From Boseongicola sp. (lineage in GTDB: Bacteria > Pseudomonadota > Alphaproteobacteria > Rhodobacterales > Rhodobacteraceae): a stretch of 64,000 nt of DNA. The position numbers and the translations under genes are program-made. A model generated the notes under the pieces. That model was not told where the DNA came from and searched no databases. It saw only the letters and a list, made by a program, of their open reading frames with translations. Where the stretch lies: the NCBI GenBank assembly GCA_014075275.1, contig CP046179.1, positions 1,869,932 through 1,933,931 of the forward strand, written 5' to 3'. Shown here in pieces: positions 7,867 to 17,155 of this stretch (positions within the stretch are counted from its first letter, which is position 1; each line of letters starts with the position of its first letter).

Positions 7867-8388
7867 TTATGTTTTACGAGAGTGGGTTAAGACGTTTCCG
7901 CCCAGGTTTTCAAGGGCTGTTCTTAATCCCTCGTCATGTATCGGAGCTGCTGTTTGCTCTGCCAAATTTTTCAACTCTTCAGTTACGTCACTGGACGTAG
8001 ATTTTTTTTGCGGCGTGAATGAGGCAGAAGGCTCGGCGAAACCGGCAGCAGATGTCTGTGTCAGCCTGATCCGCTGAATGGCCGCATACCCGTAACAAGC
8101 GTTCACCCGCTCCCGGATATTTTCTTTCTGCATTTCCACCATGGGCGCAACTGCACCACTGGTCAAAAGAGTCAGTGTCGCGCCAAATCCGCGCCCATAA
8201 TTAACTTCCACGGGACGCGCCTGTCCAGCCAGATCAGGCCCGACAATGTCATCCCAATGGGTTAAAAGCCGTGACACAGCGAATCCCCGTGTCTCTGAAG
8301 CACTGCGAATACGGTCTCCCAACAGGCTGGATGCCCGTTGAAACCCACGTTTCTTGCGTATATCGCGCTTTTGCTTACCATCAGCCAT
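7867..8388 (-). CDS. dciA: DciA-like DUF721 protein, probable DnaB helicase loader
   Basis: A 173-residue protein with a DUF721 domain in the first ~110 residues (LTHWDDIVGPDLAGQARPV, the hallmark WxxIVGxxLA pattern, then LTLLTSGAVAPMVEMQK) and a less ordered, polar C-terminal tail. DUF721 proteins of the DciA group are the helicase operators of bacteria that lack DnaC or DnaI. It is the first gene of the minus-strand operon with dsbA and the CoA transferase, and diverges from mutY across a 66-bp gap. It could also be called simply DUF721; no catalytic motif is expected. Confidence 0.8.
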   Translation of the reverse strand: MADGKQKRDIRKKRGFQRASSLLGDRIRSASETRGFAVSRLLTHWDDIVGPDLAGQARPVEVNYGRGFGATLTLLTSGAVAPMVEMQKENIRERVNACYGYAAIQRIRLTQTSAAGFAEPSASFTPQKKSTSSDVTEELKNLAEQTAAPIHDEGLRTALENLGGNVLTHSRKT

Positions 8389-8454
8389 TGTGCGTTCATT
8401 TTAGTCTGGAATGCTGATTGTGCCACTCTAAAGGCGAACACGGGGGAATAAACA

Positions 8455-9516
8455 TTGCGTGACCGGCCAAGCTCTGCCGATCTTCTGGCCTGGTATGACA
8501 TTCACGCCCGCGAAATGCCCTGGCGTGTCGGTCCGGCTCAGCGGGCCAACGGCATCCGTCCGGACCCTTATCGCGTCTGGCTGAGTGAAGTCATGTTGCA
8601 GCAAACCACAGTTGCCGCCGTCACCAAGTATTATCTGCGGTTCACCCAGCTTTGGCCCACTGTCGCGGATCTGGCATCGGCCGACGATGCAGACGTCATG
8701 GGTGAATGGGCCGGTCTTGGATACTATGCCCGGGCGCGCAATCTGCTGAAATGCGCGCGCACGATCACGGCAAAACACAACGGCGAATTTCCGAACACCA
8801 AAGCCGAGCTTCTTACCCTGCCCGGTATCGGACCCTATACTGCGTCCGCCATCGCCGCGATTGCCTTTGACGAGGCTGCGACAGTTGTCGATGGCAATGT
8901 CGAGCGCGTCATGGCACGGCTCTATTCGGTGGATACACCACTGCCGACAGCCAAGCCGGAATTGACGGCCCTTGCAGGCGAACTCACACCGTCCACAAGG
9001 CCAGGCGACTATGCACAAGCCGTTATGGATCTAGGCGCAACCATCTGCACGCCTCGAAACCCGGCCTGCGGGATTTGCCCGCTGAAGGGTGCCTGTTCCG
9101 CCCGCACGGCCGGGACCGCCGCCGAGTTGCCGCGAAAGGTGCCCAAAAAAGCCAAACCGACAAGACACGGCACGGTGTATCTGGGCCGACGCGGCGACGG
9201 TGCTTGGCTGCTGGAAACCAGGCCGCCGAGGGGATTGTTAGGCGGTATGCTCGGTTGGCCAGGGTCAGAATGGACTGAAAACTTGCCTGCGACCGCCCCG
9301 CCCTGCGAGGCAAATTGGCAAGACACAGGCGGCGAAGTGCTTCACACGTTCACACATTTTCACCTGAGGCTGAAGGTATTCAAGGCAGATTTGCCCTTGG
9401 ATGCCGTTTCTGAGACTGGGAGCTTCATCGATCAAAAGAACTTTCGCCCGACTGACTTGCCGACCGTGATGCGCAAAGCATTCGACATAGCGTCAACCGT
9501 GTCTCATGCGGATTGA
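8455..9516 (+). CDS. mutY: A/G-specific adenine DNA glycosylase MutY
   Basis: A 353-residue DNA repair enzyme that removes A mispaired with 8-oxoguanine. The helix-hairpin-helix LPGIGPYTASAI is near residue 122, the catalytic Asp is in VVDGNVERV, and the [4Fe-4S] cluster ligands follow as C-x6-C-x2-C-x5-C (CTPRNPACGICPLKGAC). The catalytic Glu region PYRVWLSEVMLQQTTV is intact. The C-terminal MutT-like domain shows GGMLGWPGSEW. The start is TTG at 8455 with gggg about 8 nt upstream; no in-frame ATG precedes conserved sequence. Confidence 0.95.
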   Translation: MRDRPSSADLLAWYDIHAREMPWRVGPAQRANGIRPDPYRVWLSEVMLQQTTVAAVTKYYLRFTQLWPTVADLASADDADVMGEWAGLGYYARARNLLKCARTITAKHNGEFPNTKAELLTLPGIGPYTASAIAAIAFDEAATVVDGNVERVMARLYSVDTPLPTAKPELTALAGELTPSTRPGDYAQAVMDLGATICTPRNPACGICPLKGACSARTAGTAAELPRKVPKKAKPTRHGTVYLGRRGDGAWLLETRPPRGLLGGMLGWPGSEWTENLPATAPPCEANWQDTGGEVLHTFTHFHLRLKVFKADLPLDAVSETGSFIDQKNFRPTDLPTVMRKAFDIASTVSHAD

Positions 9517-9576
9517 GCCGCGATCAGGGGCGGTTATACTGGCTACAATCAACCCATTCGCGCGACCCGACCTTTG

Positions 9577-10710
9577 ATGACCAGCAAATCCTATCCTAAT
9601 CGCGTGCCTGACGCGCTGCCATTCTGGGCTTCACTGACGATCGTTCCGGTCACCTGGGTTGCTGCGACAGTTGGCGGGATCGGGCTGGGCCTGATCCCAA
9701 TGTACGCTTGGGTTGCATTTTCGGTTATGGATTACGTTTTCGGCACAGACCCCAGAAACCCAGACATCGAAACACCGAACGACGCTCTTTTCTGGCATCG
9801 CGCAGTGACCTGGGCCTGGCCGCCCGTCCAGATCGTGAACACCTTTGCCCTGTTGGCATTTGCAACGACAACAGATCACCTCGGCTCGGTTGAAAAAATC
9901 GCATTATTTCTAGGCGTCGGCATTGTGAATGGCACAATCGGAATCGTCTATGCTCATGAATTGATGCACAAATCCTCACGTTGGGAAAGATTTCTGGGTG
10001 ATGCCCTGATGGCCATGGCGCTTTACGGTCATTACAGATCTGAGCATTTGCTGGTGCATCACAGTTATGTCGGAACCCCACGCGATCCGGCAACCGCGCG
10101 CTATAACGAGCACTTCTGGCGGTTCTTTCCGCGCGTGCTGTGGCAAAGTTTGGTGTCGTCATGGAATGCCGAGAAAGCCATGTTGGTGCGCAGAAAACGT
10201 CCGATGTGGCACCGTTCAAATTCGTTCTGGCGCTACATCGGTCTGGACGTAGCATTCATCGCTTTGGCGGCAATGATTGGTGGCTGGTCAGGTGTTCTGC
10301 TGTTTGCCATCGCTGCCGGTTTCGCAGTTTTCCAGTTAGAACTTGTCAACTACATCGAGCACTATGGGTTGACCCGCAAACATCTGGGCGACGGCAAATA
10401 CGAACCGGCAAAGGCGCATCATAGCTGGAACTCAGGGCATGCGGCGACAAGTGCCTTGTTAATCAATGTCACCCGTCACTCGGATCATCATGCCCGTCCG
10501 GACCGACCCTTTCCGTTGCTGCAAAACCCTTTGGAAGATGAGGCGCCGTTTTTGCCTCAAGGGTATGCGATCATGACCACAATGGCGCTCATCCCGCCGT
10601 TGTGGCTGCGACGCATGAACCCACGAGTGCGGGAATGGCGCAGGACGTTTTATCCCGAGATCAAAGATTGGCGCGCCTACAACAGCGCATCAAATCCAAT
10701 GCCGAAGTGA
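9577..10710 (+). CDS. alkB: AlkB-type membrane alkane 1-monooxygenase
   Basis: A 377-residue integral-membrane diiron hydroxylase. Six transmembrane segments are visible (for example FWASLTIVPVTWVAATVGG) and all histidine boxes are present: HELMHK near residue 128, HLLVHH near 158 and RHSDHHARPDRPF near the C-terminus, plus the NYIEHYGL signature. AlkB oxidises terminal carbons of medium-chain alkanes using rubredoxin; no rubredoxin gene is adjacent here. ATG at 9577 is preferred to the TTG three bases upstream. Family members include fatty-acid and other omega-hydroxylases, so the natural substrate is not certain. Confidence 0.9.
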   Translation: MTSKSYPNRVPDALPFWASLTIVPVTWVAATVGGIGLGLIPMYAWVAFSVMDYVFGTDPRNPDIETPNDALFWHRAVTWAWPPVQIVNTFALLAFATTTDHLGSVEKIALFLGVGIVNGTIGIVYAHELMHKSSRWERFLGDALMAMALYGHYRSEHLLVHHSYVGTPRDPATARYNEHFWRFFPRVLWQSLVSSWNAEKAMLVRRKRPMWHRSNSFWRYIGLDVAFIALAAMIGGWSGVLLFAIAAGFAVFQLELVNYIEHYGLTRKHLGDGKYEPAKAHHSWNSGHAATSALLINVTRHSDHHARPDRPFPLLQNPLEDEAPFLPQGYAIMTTMALIPPLWLRRMNPRVREWRRTFYPEIKDWRAYNSASNPMPK

Positions 10711-10740
10711 GATTGCGCCGCGCTTTACGCGTCGCTGTAG

Positions 10741-10789
10741 GCGGGGGCGTAGCCCCCGCACTCCCGGAGTATTTCAACCAGAAAGAAGG
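10741..10789 (-). repeat. Intergenic leader-plus-hairpin element, copy B (reverse), likely bidirectional terminator
   Basis: On the minus strand this reads ccttctttctggttgaaatact (split across 10768-10789), then ccgggag and a perfect hairpin gcgggggc / gcccccgc with a gta loop on the plus strand (10741-10759). It fills the gap between the convergent alkB and dimethylglycine dehydrogenase genes, so a terminator role for both is plausible. The leader matches the other three copies in the window. Confidence 0.6.
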
Positions 10790-10790
10790 A

Positions 10791-13292
10791 TTAACCGTCT
10801 TTGCGGATGGTCTCGTTCTTTGAGTCATAGGGGCTGTCTTCGGTCACAACCGCGTCCCAGAGTTTGGTCTGCACCCGCACTTTCAGCTTGGTGCCCGGCG
10901 TTGCCAGATCAACCGGGACATAGCCCATGCCGATGGATTTTCCGAAGGCAACCGAATAGCCCCCCGAAGTCAGGCGCCCGACGCGATTGTCGCCGCTGTA
11001 AAGTGCTTCGCGGCCCCAGGGATCAGCATCGGCTGGACCATCGATCAGGACCGTAACACACATAAAGCGAGTTCCAGTCTCGACCAGTTTGTCCTTGCCG
11101 TAGAAATCTTTGTCGAGGTCGACAAAGCGCGGCAATCCGGCCTCAAGCGGCGTTGCGTCGCGACCAAGTTCGGTGCCAAACGCGCGATAGCTTTTTTCCT
11201 GACGTAGCCAGTTTTGCGCCCGCGCACCGACCAGTTTCATGTCGTGCTTTTCGCCCGCAGCCGTCAGTTGATCCCAAAGATAGGCCTGCATTTCGATCGG
11301 GTGGTGCAGTTCCCAGCCCAGTTCACCGGTATAGGCCACGCGGATCGCGCGGACCGGGCACATACCCAACTCGATGTCGCGGCATGACAACCAGGGAAAG
11401 CGTTTGTTGCTAAGAGTGGTTTCAGGGTCCGCATCGACCACGATCTCTTTCAACACATCACGGGATTTCGGTCCGGCGATCGCCAGCACACCCCACTGGG
11501 TGGTGACATCGTGGATATCCACCCAACCGCCGCCGTCAGCCATGAAATCTTCGGCTGACTTTATCAGGAAGTCGGCATCATAGGCCGTCCAGGCACCAGC
11601 GGACACACAATAGTATTCGTGGTCGGCCAAGCGCACGATGGTGTATTCCGTGCGCGTCGTGCCGTGCCCGGTTAGGGCGTATGTCAGATTGATACGGCCA
11701 ACCTTGGGCAGACGGTTACAGGTGAAGTGATCCAGGAACGCCGTCGCTCCGGGCCCTCTTACCAGATGTTTGGTAAAGGCGGTCGCATCAATCAGGCCAA
11801 CGCCGTTACGGATAGCTTCGGCTTCTTCTTTGGCGTGCTCCCACCAAGCACCGCGGCGGAAAGACCGCGAATCATGATCAAAGCTGTCAGTAGCGTCCAA
11901 AGGTCCGTAGTAGTTGGGACGTTCCCATCCATTCACCTGACCAAACTGTGCGCCCGCTGCTTTTTGCCGGTCATAGGCCGGGGCAGTCCGCAAGGGGCGG
12001 GCAACGCCACGCTCTTCATCGAGGTGATGAACAACATAGACGTGGGAATAGCATTCCTCGTTCTTGCGCGAGGCATATTCCGTGGTCATCCAACTGCCGT
12101 AGCGCTTGGGATCAAGGCTGGCCATGTCGATTTCGGCTTCGCCTTCGACCATCATCTGCGCCAGATATTCACCCGTTCCACCCGCAGCCGTGATCCCGAA
12201 GGAAAAACCCTCGGCCAACCACATGTTGCGCAGACCCGGGGCGGGGCCAACAAGCGGGTTTCCGTCCGGCGTATAACAAATCGGGCCGTTGAAATCGTCC
12301 TTCAGGCCGCATTCGATACAGCTTGGAACCCGTTCGGTCATCGCCTCGTACTGGCCCGCAATCCGGTCCAGATCCAGTTGGAACAGATCGGCGCGGAAGC
12401 TATCCGGCACCCCATGTTCGAACCGCGCAGGCGCGCCTTCCTCGTAAACGCCCAAAATCCAGCCACCGCGTTCTTCGCGGGCATAGGACTGTGCATCGGC
12501 GTCGCGGATCACAGGGTGTTCTGGGTTGGTCTTGCGCCATTCCACCAGTGCCGGGTCTGTGTCCATCACGATAAACGTGTGTTCTACTGGAATCGCTGGG
12601 ATCTTAATGCCCAACAATCCGGCAGTGCGTTGAGCATGGTTGCCCGTGGCGGTCACGACGTGCTCGGCGTGAATGACAATCTGCTCGTCGGTGGCAACCA
12701 GATTGCCGCCCTTCTCGCCCATTTTAGTGCAGGTCACGTCCCAATGGGTGCCGGTCCACTTGTAGCCGTCAACCTGCCACTTGCGCTCAATCATCACTCC
12801 GCGTTGGCGGGCGCCTTTGGCCATCGCCATGGTGACGTCGGCGGGGTTAATATAGCCATCGGTCGGGTGATACAGCGCGCCCTGAAGGTCATCGGTGCGG
12901 ATCAGCGGCCAGCGATCCGAAATATCCTTGGCAGTCAGCCACTCATACGGCACGTCGCAGGTTTCGGCGGTCGAGGCATACAGCATGAATTCGTCCATGC
13001 GGTCTTTGGTCTGCGCCATACGCAGGTTGCCAACTACCGAGAACCCGGCATTCAGGCCAGTTTCCGCTTCAAGCTGCTTGTAGAAATCTACCGAATACTT
13101 GTGGATGTGGGTCGTCGCATAAGACATGTTGAACAAGGGCAGCAAGCCCGCCGCATGCCAGGTTGACCCCGAGGTCAGCTCGTCGCGCTCCAAAAGCATG
13201 ACGTCATCCCAACCGGCCTTTGCCAGGTGATAGGCGATTGATGTTCCAACAGCACCGCCGCCGACGACCAAAGCTTTGACATGCGTTTTCAT
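10791..13292 (-). CDS. FAD-dependent dimethylglycine/sarcosine dehydrogenase with C-terminal GcvT domain
   Basis: An 833-residue fusion enzyme. Residues 1-380 form the FAD-binding DAO domain (ALVVGGGAVGTSIAYHLAKA dinucleotide fold, SGSTWHAAGLLP covalent-FAD region), then an FAO_M linker, then the aminomethyltransferase GCV_T domain (VGLIDATAFTKHLVRGPGA, GWELHHPIE). Such enzymes demethylate dimethylglycine or sarcosine and pass the methyl carbon to tetrahydrofolate. The start is ATG at 13290-13292, preceded by gggagg; the 24-residue N-terminal extension of the longer frame lacks homology. It fits the THF/corrinoid genes at 58-64 kb, giving a route from betaine-type compounds into the C1 pool. 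The exact N-methyl substrate cannot be read from sequence. Confidence 0.88.
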   Translation of the reverse strand: MKTHVKALVVGGGAVGTSIAYHLAKAGWDDVMLLERDELTSGSTWHAAGLLPLFNMSYATTHIHKYSVDFYKQLEAETGLNAGFSVVGNLRMAQTKDRMDEFMLYASTAETCDVPYEWLTAKDISDRWPLIRTDDLQGALYHPTDGYINPADVTMAMAKGARQRGVMIERKWQVDGYKWTGTHWDVTCTKMGEKGGNLVATDEQIVIHAEHVVTATGNHAQRTAGLLGIKIPAIPVEHTFIVMDTDPALVEWRKTNPEHPVIRDADAQSYAREERGGWILGVYEEGAPARFEHGVPDSFRADLFQLDLDRIAGQYEAMTERVPSCIECGLKDDFNGPICYTPDGNPLVGPAPGLRNMWLAEGFSFGITAAGGTGEYLAQMMVEGEAEIDMASLDPKRYGSWMTTEYASRKNEECYSHVYVVHHLDEERGVARPLRTAPAYDRQKAAGAQFGQVNGWERPNYYGPLDATDSFDHDSRSFRRGAWWEHAKEEAEAIRNGVGLIDATAFTKHLVRGPGATAFLDHFTCNRLPKVGRINLTYALTGHGTTRTEYTIVRLADHEYYCVSAGAWTAYDADFLIKSAEDFMADGGGWVDIHDVTTQWGVLAIAGPKSRDVLKEIVVDADPETTLSNKRFPWLSCRDIELGMCPVRAIRVAYTGELGWELHHPIEMQAYLWDQLTAAGEKHDMKLVGARAQNWLRQEKSYRAFGTELGRDATPLEAGLPRFVDLDKDFYGKDKLVETGTRFMCVTVLIDGPADADPWGREALYSGDNRVGRLTSGGYSVAFGKSIGMGYVPVDLATPGTKLKVRVQTKLWDAVVTEDSPYDSKNETIRKDG

Positions 13293-13440
13293 GAGCCGAT
13301 TCCTCCCGCTAACCTGGCGCGATATAAGCCTACTTGCACACGCCACGTCAGGTCCATCCGACAATTTGCGTCAAAATACGACGCCCTCGACCAGATGCGA
13401 CTTGCCGCTTAGAGTGAAGGTCAAATCATGGGGGTTAATG

Positions 13441-13917
13441 ATGAGAAACTTAATTATCGCTTTTGTTGTCGGCGGCATGTTCGGCATGCCTGCGGGGGCG
13501 TTCCTTTGGTATGCATTTTCGCCCTTGTTGTTCGATGAGGTCGTGGCTGAAAATCTAACCGAGGCGCAGGTCGTCTCAACCGGCTCTTTTCGCGACGCTG
13601 ACCGGGCACACAAGGGTTCGGGAATGGCCACCTTGGTTGCATTGCCCGGCGGTGGTCACGAAATTCAACTGACTGAATTCCAGGTTACAAATGGCCCCGA
13701 TCTGGAAGTTTGGTTATCCGCCCATCCTGACCCCGAGAAGTCATCAGATGTCTCAGGGAATGCTTGGATCGCACTTGGGCAACTAAAAGGAAATGTAGGC
13801 GACCAAGCCTATTCCGTTCCGGCTGGCACGGATATTTCGACGGTTCAGTCTGTGGTTATTTGGTGCGAGCAGTTTGGCGTCCTCTTCTCACCGGCGGCTT
13901 TGTCACCCGCATCGTGA
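13441..13917 (+). CDS. DM13-domain protein, exported or membrane-anchored
   Basis: A 158-residue protein. An N-terminal hydrophobic segment (LIIAFVVGGMFGMPAGAFLW) anchors or exports it, followed by a DM13 domain: TGSFRDADRAHKGSGMATLV, NGPDLEVWLSAHPD, and VVIWCEQFGVLFSPAAL, with the conserved C in WCEQF. DM13 domains are proposed to be electron-transfer or redox modules; the function in bacteria is not established. ATG at 13441 has gggg 6 nt upstream; ATG at 13438 is equally possible. It diverges from the dimethylglycine dehydrogenase-like gene. Confidence 0.8.
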   Translation: MRNLIIAFVVGGMFGMPAGAFLWYAFSPLLFDEVVAENLTEAQVVSTGSFRDADRAHKGSGMATLVALPGGGHEIQLTEFQVTNGPDLEVWLSAHPDPEKSSDVSGNAWIALGQLKGNVGDQAYSVPAGTDISTVQSVVIWCEQFGVLFSPAALSPAS

Positions 13918-13986
13918 TCAGAACCGTCAGGCGCGAAGTCATCCGTCCAATCTTATGTTTGTGAAGCCACAGAGCATAATTACCCT

Positions 13987-15294
13987 TTGCTAGAGCACCT
14001 TACACCGCTTCTGGATCAAGCCGTTAACCAGGCGTCATTGCTGATGCTACCTTCGCGGCAGTATCAGGTTGGCATCCTGGCATTGTGCATCGCATTGGCC
14101 TGGCTTCTTACCCAGCGGTTACGCCCGCACATGCGCGCATGGATGCACACTCTGTCCGGACGACCAAAATGGCAACTTCGCGGACTGCTAACACTCAACA
14201 ATCGTTTGGGATTGATCACATTTACCGTACTGGTCTGGGCGTCTGCCAAGGGCATGGAACTCATAACGCCCTGGCGTTCGAGCCGTTTCCTGCTTGAGCT
14301 TGTCGGCACAATCACCGTCGCTATCCTAATTGTCGGCATCGCGACACGGCTTGTCAAAAACCCTTTTCTACGCAAGGTCGTCACGTGGTGTCTCTGGATT
14401 TATGTGACACTCTATTACCTGGGGATCACCGACGAGATCGCGCAATTCCTGGATAGCCTTGCTCTCTCTATCGGAGATTTTCACCTTTCCTCACTGACAG
14501 TACTGCAGGGTCTCGTTGTCATCGGCGTGTTGTTTACACTGGCGCGTTTCACCGCAAATACAGCAACTGATCGCATCCAGTCCAACAAAGACATTTCACC
14601 GTCAATGCAAGTGCTGGCGGTGAAATTCCTGCAAGTTTTGCTGTTTGGTGCGGCCTTTTTCATCGGCCTCAAGGCAGTTGGATTTGACCTGACAGGGCTT
14701 GCCGTCCTTTCCGGCGCTATCGGCATCGGCCTTGGATTTGGCCTACAGAAAGTCGTCTCGAACCTGGTATCGGGCGTCATCATCCTTTTGGACAAGTCCA
14801 TCAAACCGGGCGACGTCATCTCTATCGGGGACACTTTCGGTTGGATCAACGCCTTAGGCGCTCGCTACGTCTCGATCACAACCCGCGACGGCCGTGAGTA
14901 TCTTATTCCCAACGAAGATCTAATCACTGGTCAGGTCGTCAACTGGTCTCACTCCAACGATTTTGTTCGCCTGGATATCTATTTCGGCACAGCTTACGGC
15001 GATGATCCGCATTTAGTGCGAAAGCTCGCACGCGAAGCCGCTGCAAGTGTCGATCGCGTTCTCAGTGATCGCGCACCGGTGTGCCACATCGTCGGCTTTG
15101 GTGACAGCTCAGTAGACTACATCTTACGGTTCTGGATACTCGACCCAACGGGAGGGCTGACCAACATCCGCGGGAACGTTTACTTGGCTTTGTGGGATAA
15201 ATTTCAGGAAAACGGCATATCCATTCCGTTCCCACAGCGCGAAGTTCGTATGCTGGACCAACCAGATGCGCCAGATGCGCCCACACACAAATAA
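13987..15294 (+). CDS. MscS-family mechanosensitive ion channel
   Basis: A 435-residue inner-membrane protein with four or five N-terminal helices and a classical MscS core. The pore-lining helix and beta domain read GIGLGFGLQKVVSNLVSGV, then DKSIKPGDVISIGDTFGWI and TTRDGREYLIPNEDLI, near residues 240-315. The C-terminal alpha-beta domain follows. These channels open on hypo-osmotic shock. The annotated start is TTG at 13987; a TTG/ATG further in would shorten the poorly conserved N-terminus. The tamA start lies about 70 bp downstream. Confidence 0.9.
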   Translation: MLEHLTPLLDQAVNQASLLMLPSRQYQVGILALCIALAWLLTQRLRPHMRAWMHTLSGRPKWQLRGLLTLNNRLGLITFTVLVWASAKGMELITPWRSSRFLLELVGTITVAILIVGIATRLVKNPFLRKVVTWCLWIYVTLYYLGITDEIAQFLDSLALSIGDFHLSSLTVLQGLVVIGVLFTLARFTANTATDRIQSNKDISPSMQVLAVKFLQVLLFGAAFFIGLKAVGFDLTGLAVLSGAIGIGLGFGLQKVVSNLVSGVIILLDKSIKPGDVISIGDTFGWINALGARYVSITTRDGREYLIPNEDLITGQVVNWSHSNDFVRLDIYFGTAYGDDPHLVRKLAREAAASVDRVLSDRAPVCHIVGFGDSSVDYILRFWILDPTGGLTNIRGNVYLALWDKFQENGISIPFPQREVRMLDQPDAPDAPTHK

Positions 15295-15361
15295 TTGCCC
15301 TGTTTTTTGCGCGCCGGTCGATATAATCGGAATTGTGGTTTCGGTATTGGAGCGTCTTCAG

Positions 15362-17155
15362 GTGAGTTGGTGGAAAACAGGGAGACTTGCGGCATCTTTG
15401 TTCCTTGCCTCAACTATTGCTGTCTCTGCTGAAACCGCCATCGTTGTTGGCGTAACCGCTGGCAACAAAGACATGCGCGATGCCATAGGCAACGCCTCGC
15501 TGGTGCTGCAAGCCCGGCGCGAAAGTGTTGAAGATCCTCAAGAATTGTTCGCTGCTGCTCGCGCGGATTATGCCAGACTCCTGGGCGTTTTATACGGTCG
15601 AGGGCACTATGGCGGTGTCATTTTGATCACAGTGAACGGACGCGAGGCCGCGTCGATCCAGCCTCTAAACGTCCCCGAGACCATCGACACCATTCGTGTT
15701 GTCGTGAATCCGGGCCCGCTTTATCGTTTTTCCGATATAGCCATTGGCCCGCGCACCGGGCTCACCGAATTGCCACAGACATTCATTCCGGGCGCCGCCG
15801 CCACTACCGGTGCTATGCGTGATGCCACGGCGGCCACTATTGATGGTTGGCGTGAGCAGGCCCATGCAAAGGCCGGTGTCTCGGATCAACGGATCATCGC
15901 CCGCCACAACGAAAACCAAATCGACGCGACTATCCGCATTGATCCGGGCCCAAAACTGAACTTCGGCACCGTATCCATTGACGGCAACAAAGATGTCAGT
16001 ACCCGCCGCGTGGGCATCATTGCCGGCCTCGAAGAAGGGCGCGAGTTTGATCCCAAAGAAGTCGCCCGCGCCGAACGCCGTCTGCGCCGAACCGGCAGTT
16101 TCAGCTCGGTTGTCGTGGAAGAGGCTGCCGATATTGGGCCCAACAACAGCCTTCCGATGAACATTACAGTGGTTGAGGCAACACCTCGCCGTTTCGGTTT
16201 TGGCGCAGAATACAGTACCGTCGAAGGGGTCCGACTCTCTGGTTTCTGGCTGCACCGCAATTTCCTTGGTGGGGCCGAGCGTTTCCGTGTCGATGGCGAG
16301 GTTTCCGGCATTACAGGGGAAACTGGCGGCGTCGATTACTCGATAGGTGTGCGCTATGAACGCCCGGCAACGCCGCGCGCCGACGTAGACCTGTTTGCCA
16401 CTTTCGGCATCGAAAAACTCGATGAACCGGACTTCATATCTTACTCCAGCGAGTTCAATCTGGGCCTCACCCGTTATGCCACCGACGAACTGGTCGTAAA
16501 CGGTGGCTTTGGTTACCTTTATTCCGAGGTTGACGACGCGACTGGCAGCGAAATCTATTCGCTATTGACCATGCCACTTGGGGCAACCCTGGAACGCCGC
16601 GACGAACCATTGAACCCCTCAAAAGGTGTCTTCGTCGACCTTGAGGCGACCCCGTTCTTTGGTCTTGATGAAAGTGCCAGCGGCTCCCAAGTAAAACTGG
16701 ACGCACGTGGCTACAAAACCTTTGATCTTGGCAACCCAATAACAGCAGCGCTGCGCCTGCAATTCGGCTCGATCGTTGGGCCAAATCTTGCAGACAGCCC
16801 ACCATTTTACCGCTTCTATTCGGGCGGTGGCGGCACAGTGCGCGGGCAGGACTATCAGTCACTTGCCGTTGACCTTGGCGGCAATCGCAGCGGCGGTCGC
16901 TCTTTTGCCGGTCTGTCCGCAGAAGCTCGCGTGCCTATTCAAGGGGATTTTTCCCTCGTTGGGTTTTACGACTGGGGATACGTCGGCAGCGAAAGTTTCC
17001 CTGATGGTAGCGGCGACAGCCACTCTGGCGCAGGACTTGGCTTACGCTACAACACTGGCATCGGACCCATCCGGCTGGATGTCGCGACACCGGTCAGCAA
17101 CAAGTCCGGCTCTTCCAGCTATTATCTTTACGTCGGCATCGGGCAGGCCTTCTGA
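15362..17155 (+). CDS. tamA: Outer-membrane translocation and assembly protein TamA (Omp85 family)
   Basis: A 597-residue Omp85 protein: signal peptide (GRLAASLFLASTIAVSA then ETA), three POTRA domains and a 16-strand barrel. POTRA signs include VVNPGPLYRFSDIAI and IDPGPKLNFGTVSIDGN. The barrel shows SGGGGTVRGQDYQSLA, the conserved loop-6 VRGxxY motif, and ends in Phe (YLYVGIGQAF) as outer-membrane proteins do. I chose GTG at 15362 because it begins a good signal peptide and has ggag about 11 nt upstream; the frame itself extends to 15266 inside the MscS gene. It overlaps tamB by 1 bp (TGATG), so the TamAB transport complex is one operon. Confidence 0.9.
   Translation: MSWWKTGRLAASLFLASTIAVSAETAIVVGVTAGNKDMRDAIGNASLVLQARRESVEDPQELFAAARADYARLLGVLYGRGHYGGVILITVNGREAASIQPLNVPETIDTIRVVVNPGPLYRFSDIAIGPRTGLTELPQTFIPGAAATTGAMRDATAATIDGWREQAHAKAGVSDQRIIARHNENQIDATIRIDPGPKLNFGTVSIDGNKDVSTRRVGIIAGLEEGREFDPKEVARAERRLRRTGSFSSVVVEEAADIGPNNSLPMNITVVEATPRRFGFGAEYSTVEGVRLSGFWLHRNFLGGAERFRVDGEVSGITGETGGVDYSIGVRYERPATPRADVDLFATFGIEKLDEPDFISYSSEFNLGLTRYATDELVVNGGFGYLYSEVDDATGSEIYSLLTMPLGATLERRDEPLNPSKGVFVDLEATPFFGLDESASGSQVKLDARGYKTFDLGNPITAALRLQFGSIVGPNLADSPPFYRFYSGGGGTVRGQDYQSLAVDLGGNRSGGRSFAGLSAEARVPIQGDFSLVGFYDWGYVGSESFPDGSGDSHSGAGLGLRYNTGIGPIRLDVATPVSNKSGSSSYYLYVGIGQAF

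Noticed and set aside
11727-13166. 479-codon open frame on the plus strand
   Set aside because: It is antisense to the dimethylglycine dehydrogenase-like gene and is open only because of GC-rich codon bias; its translation shows no family motif.
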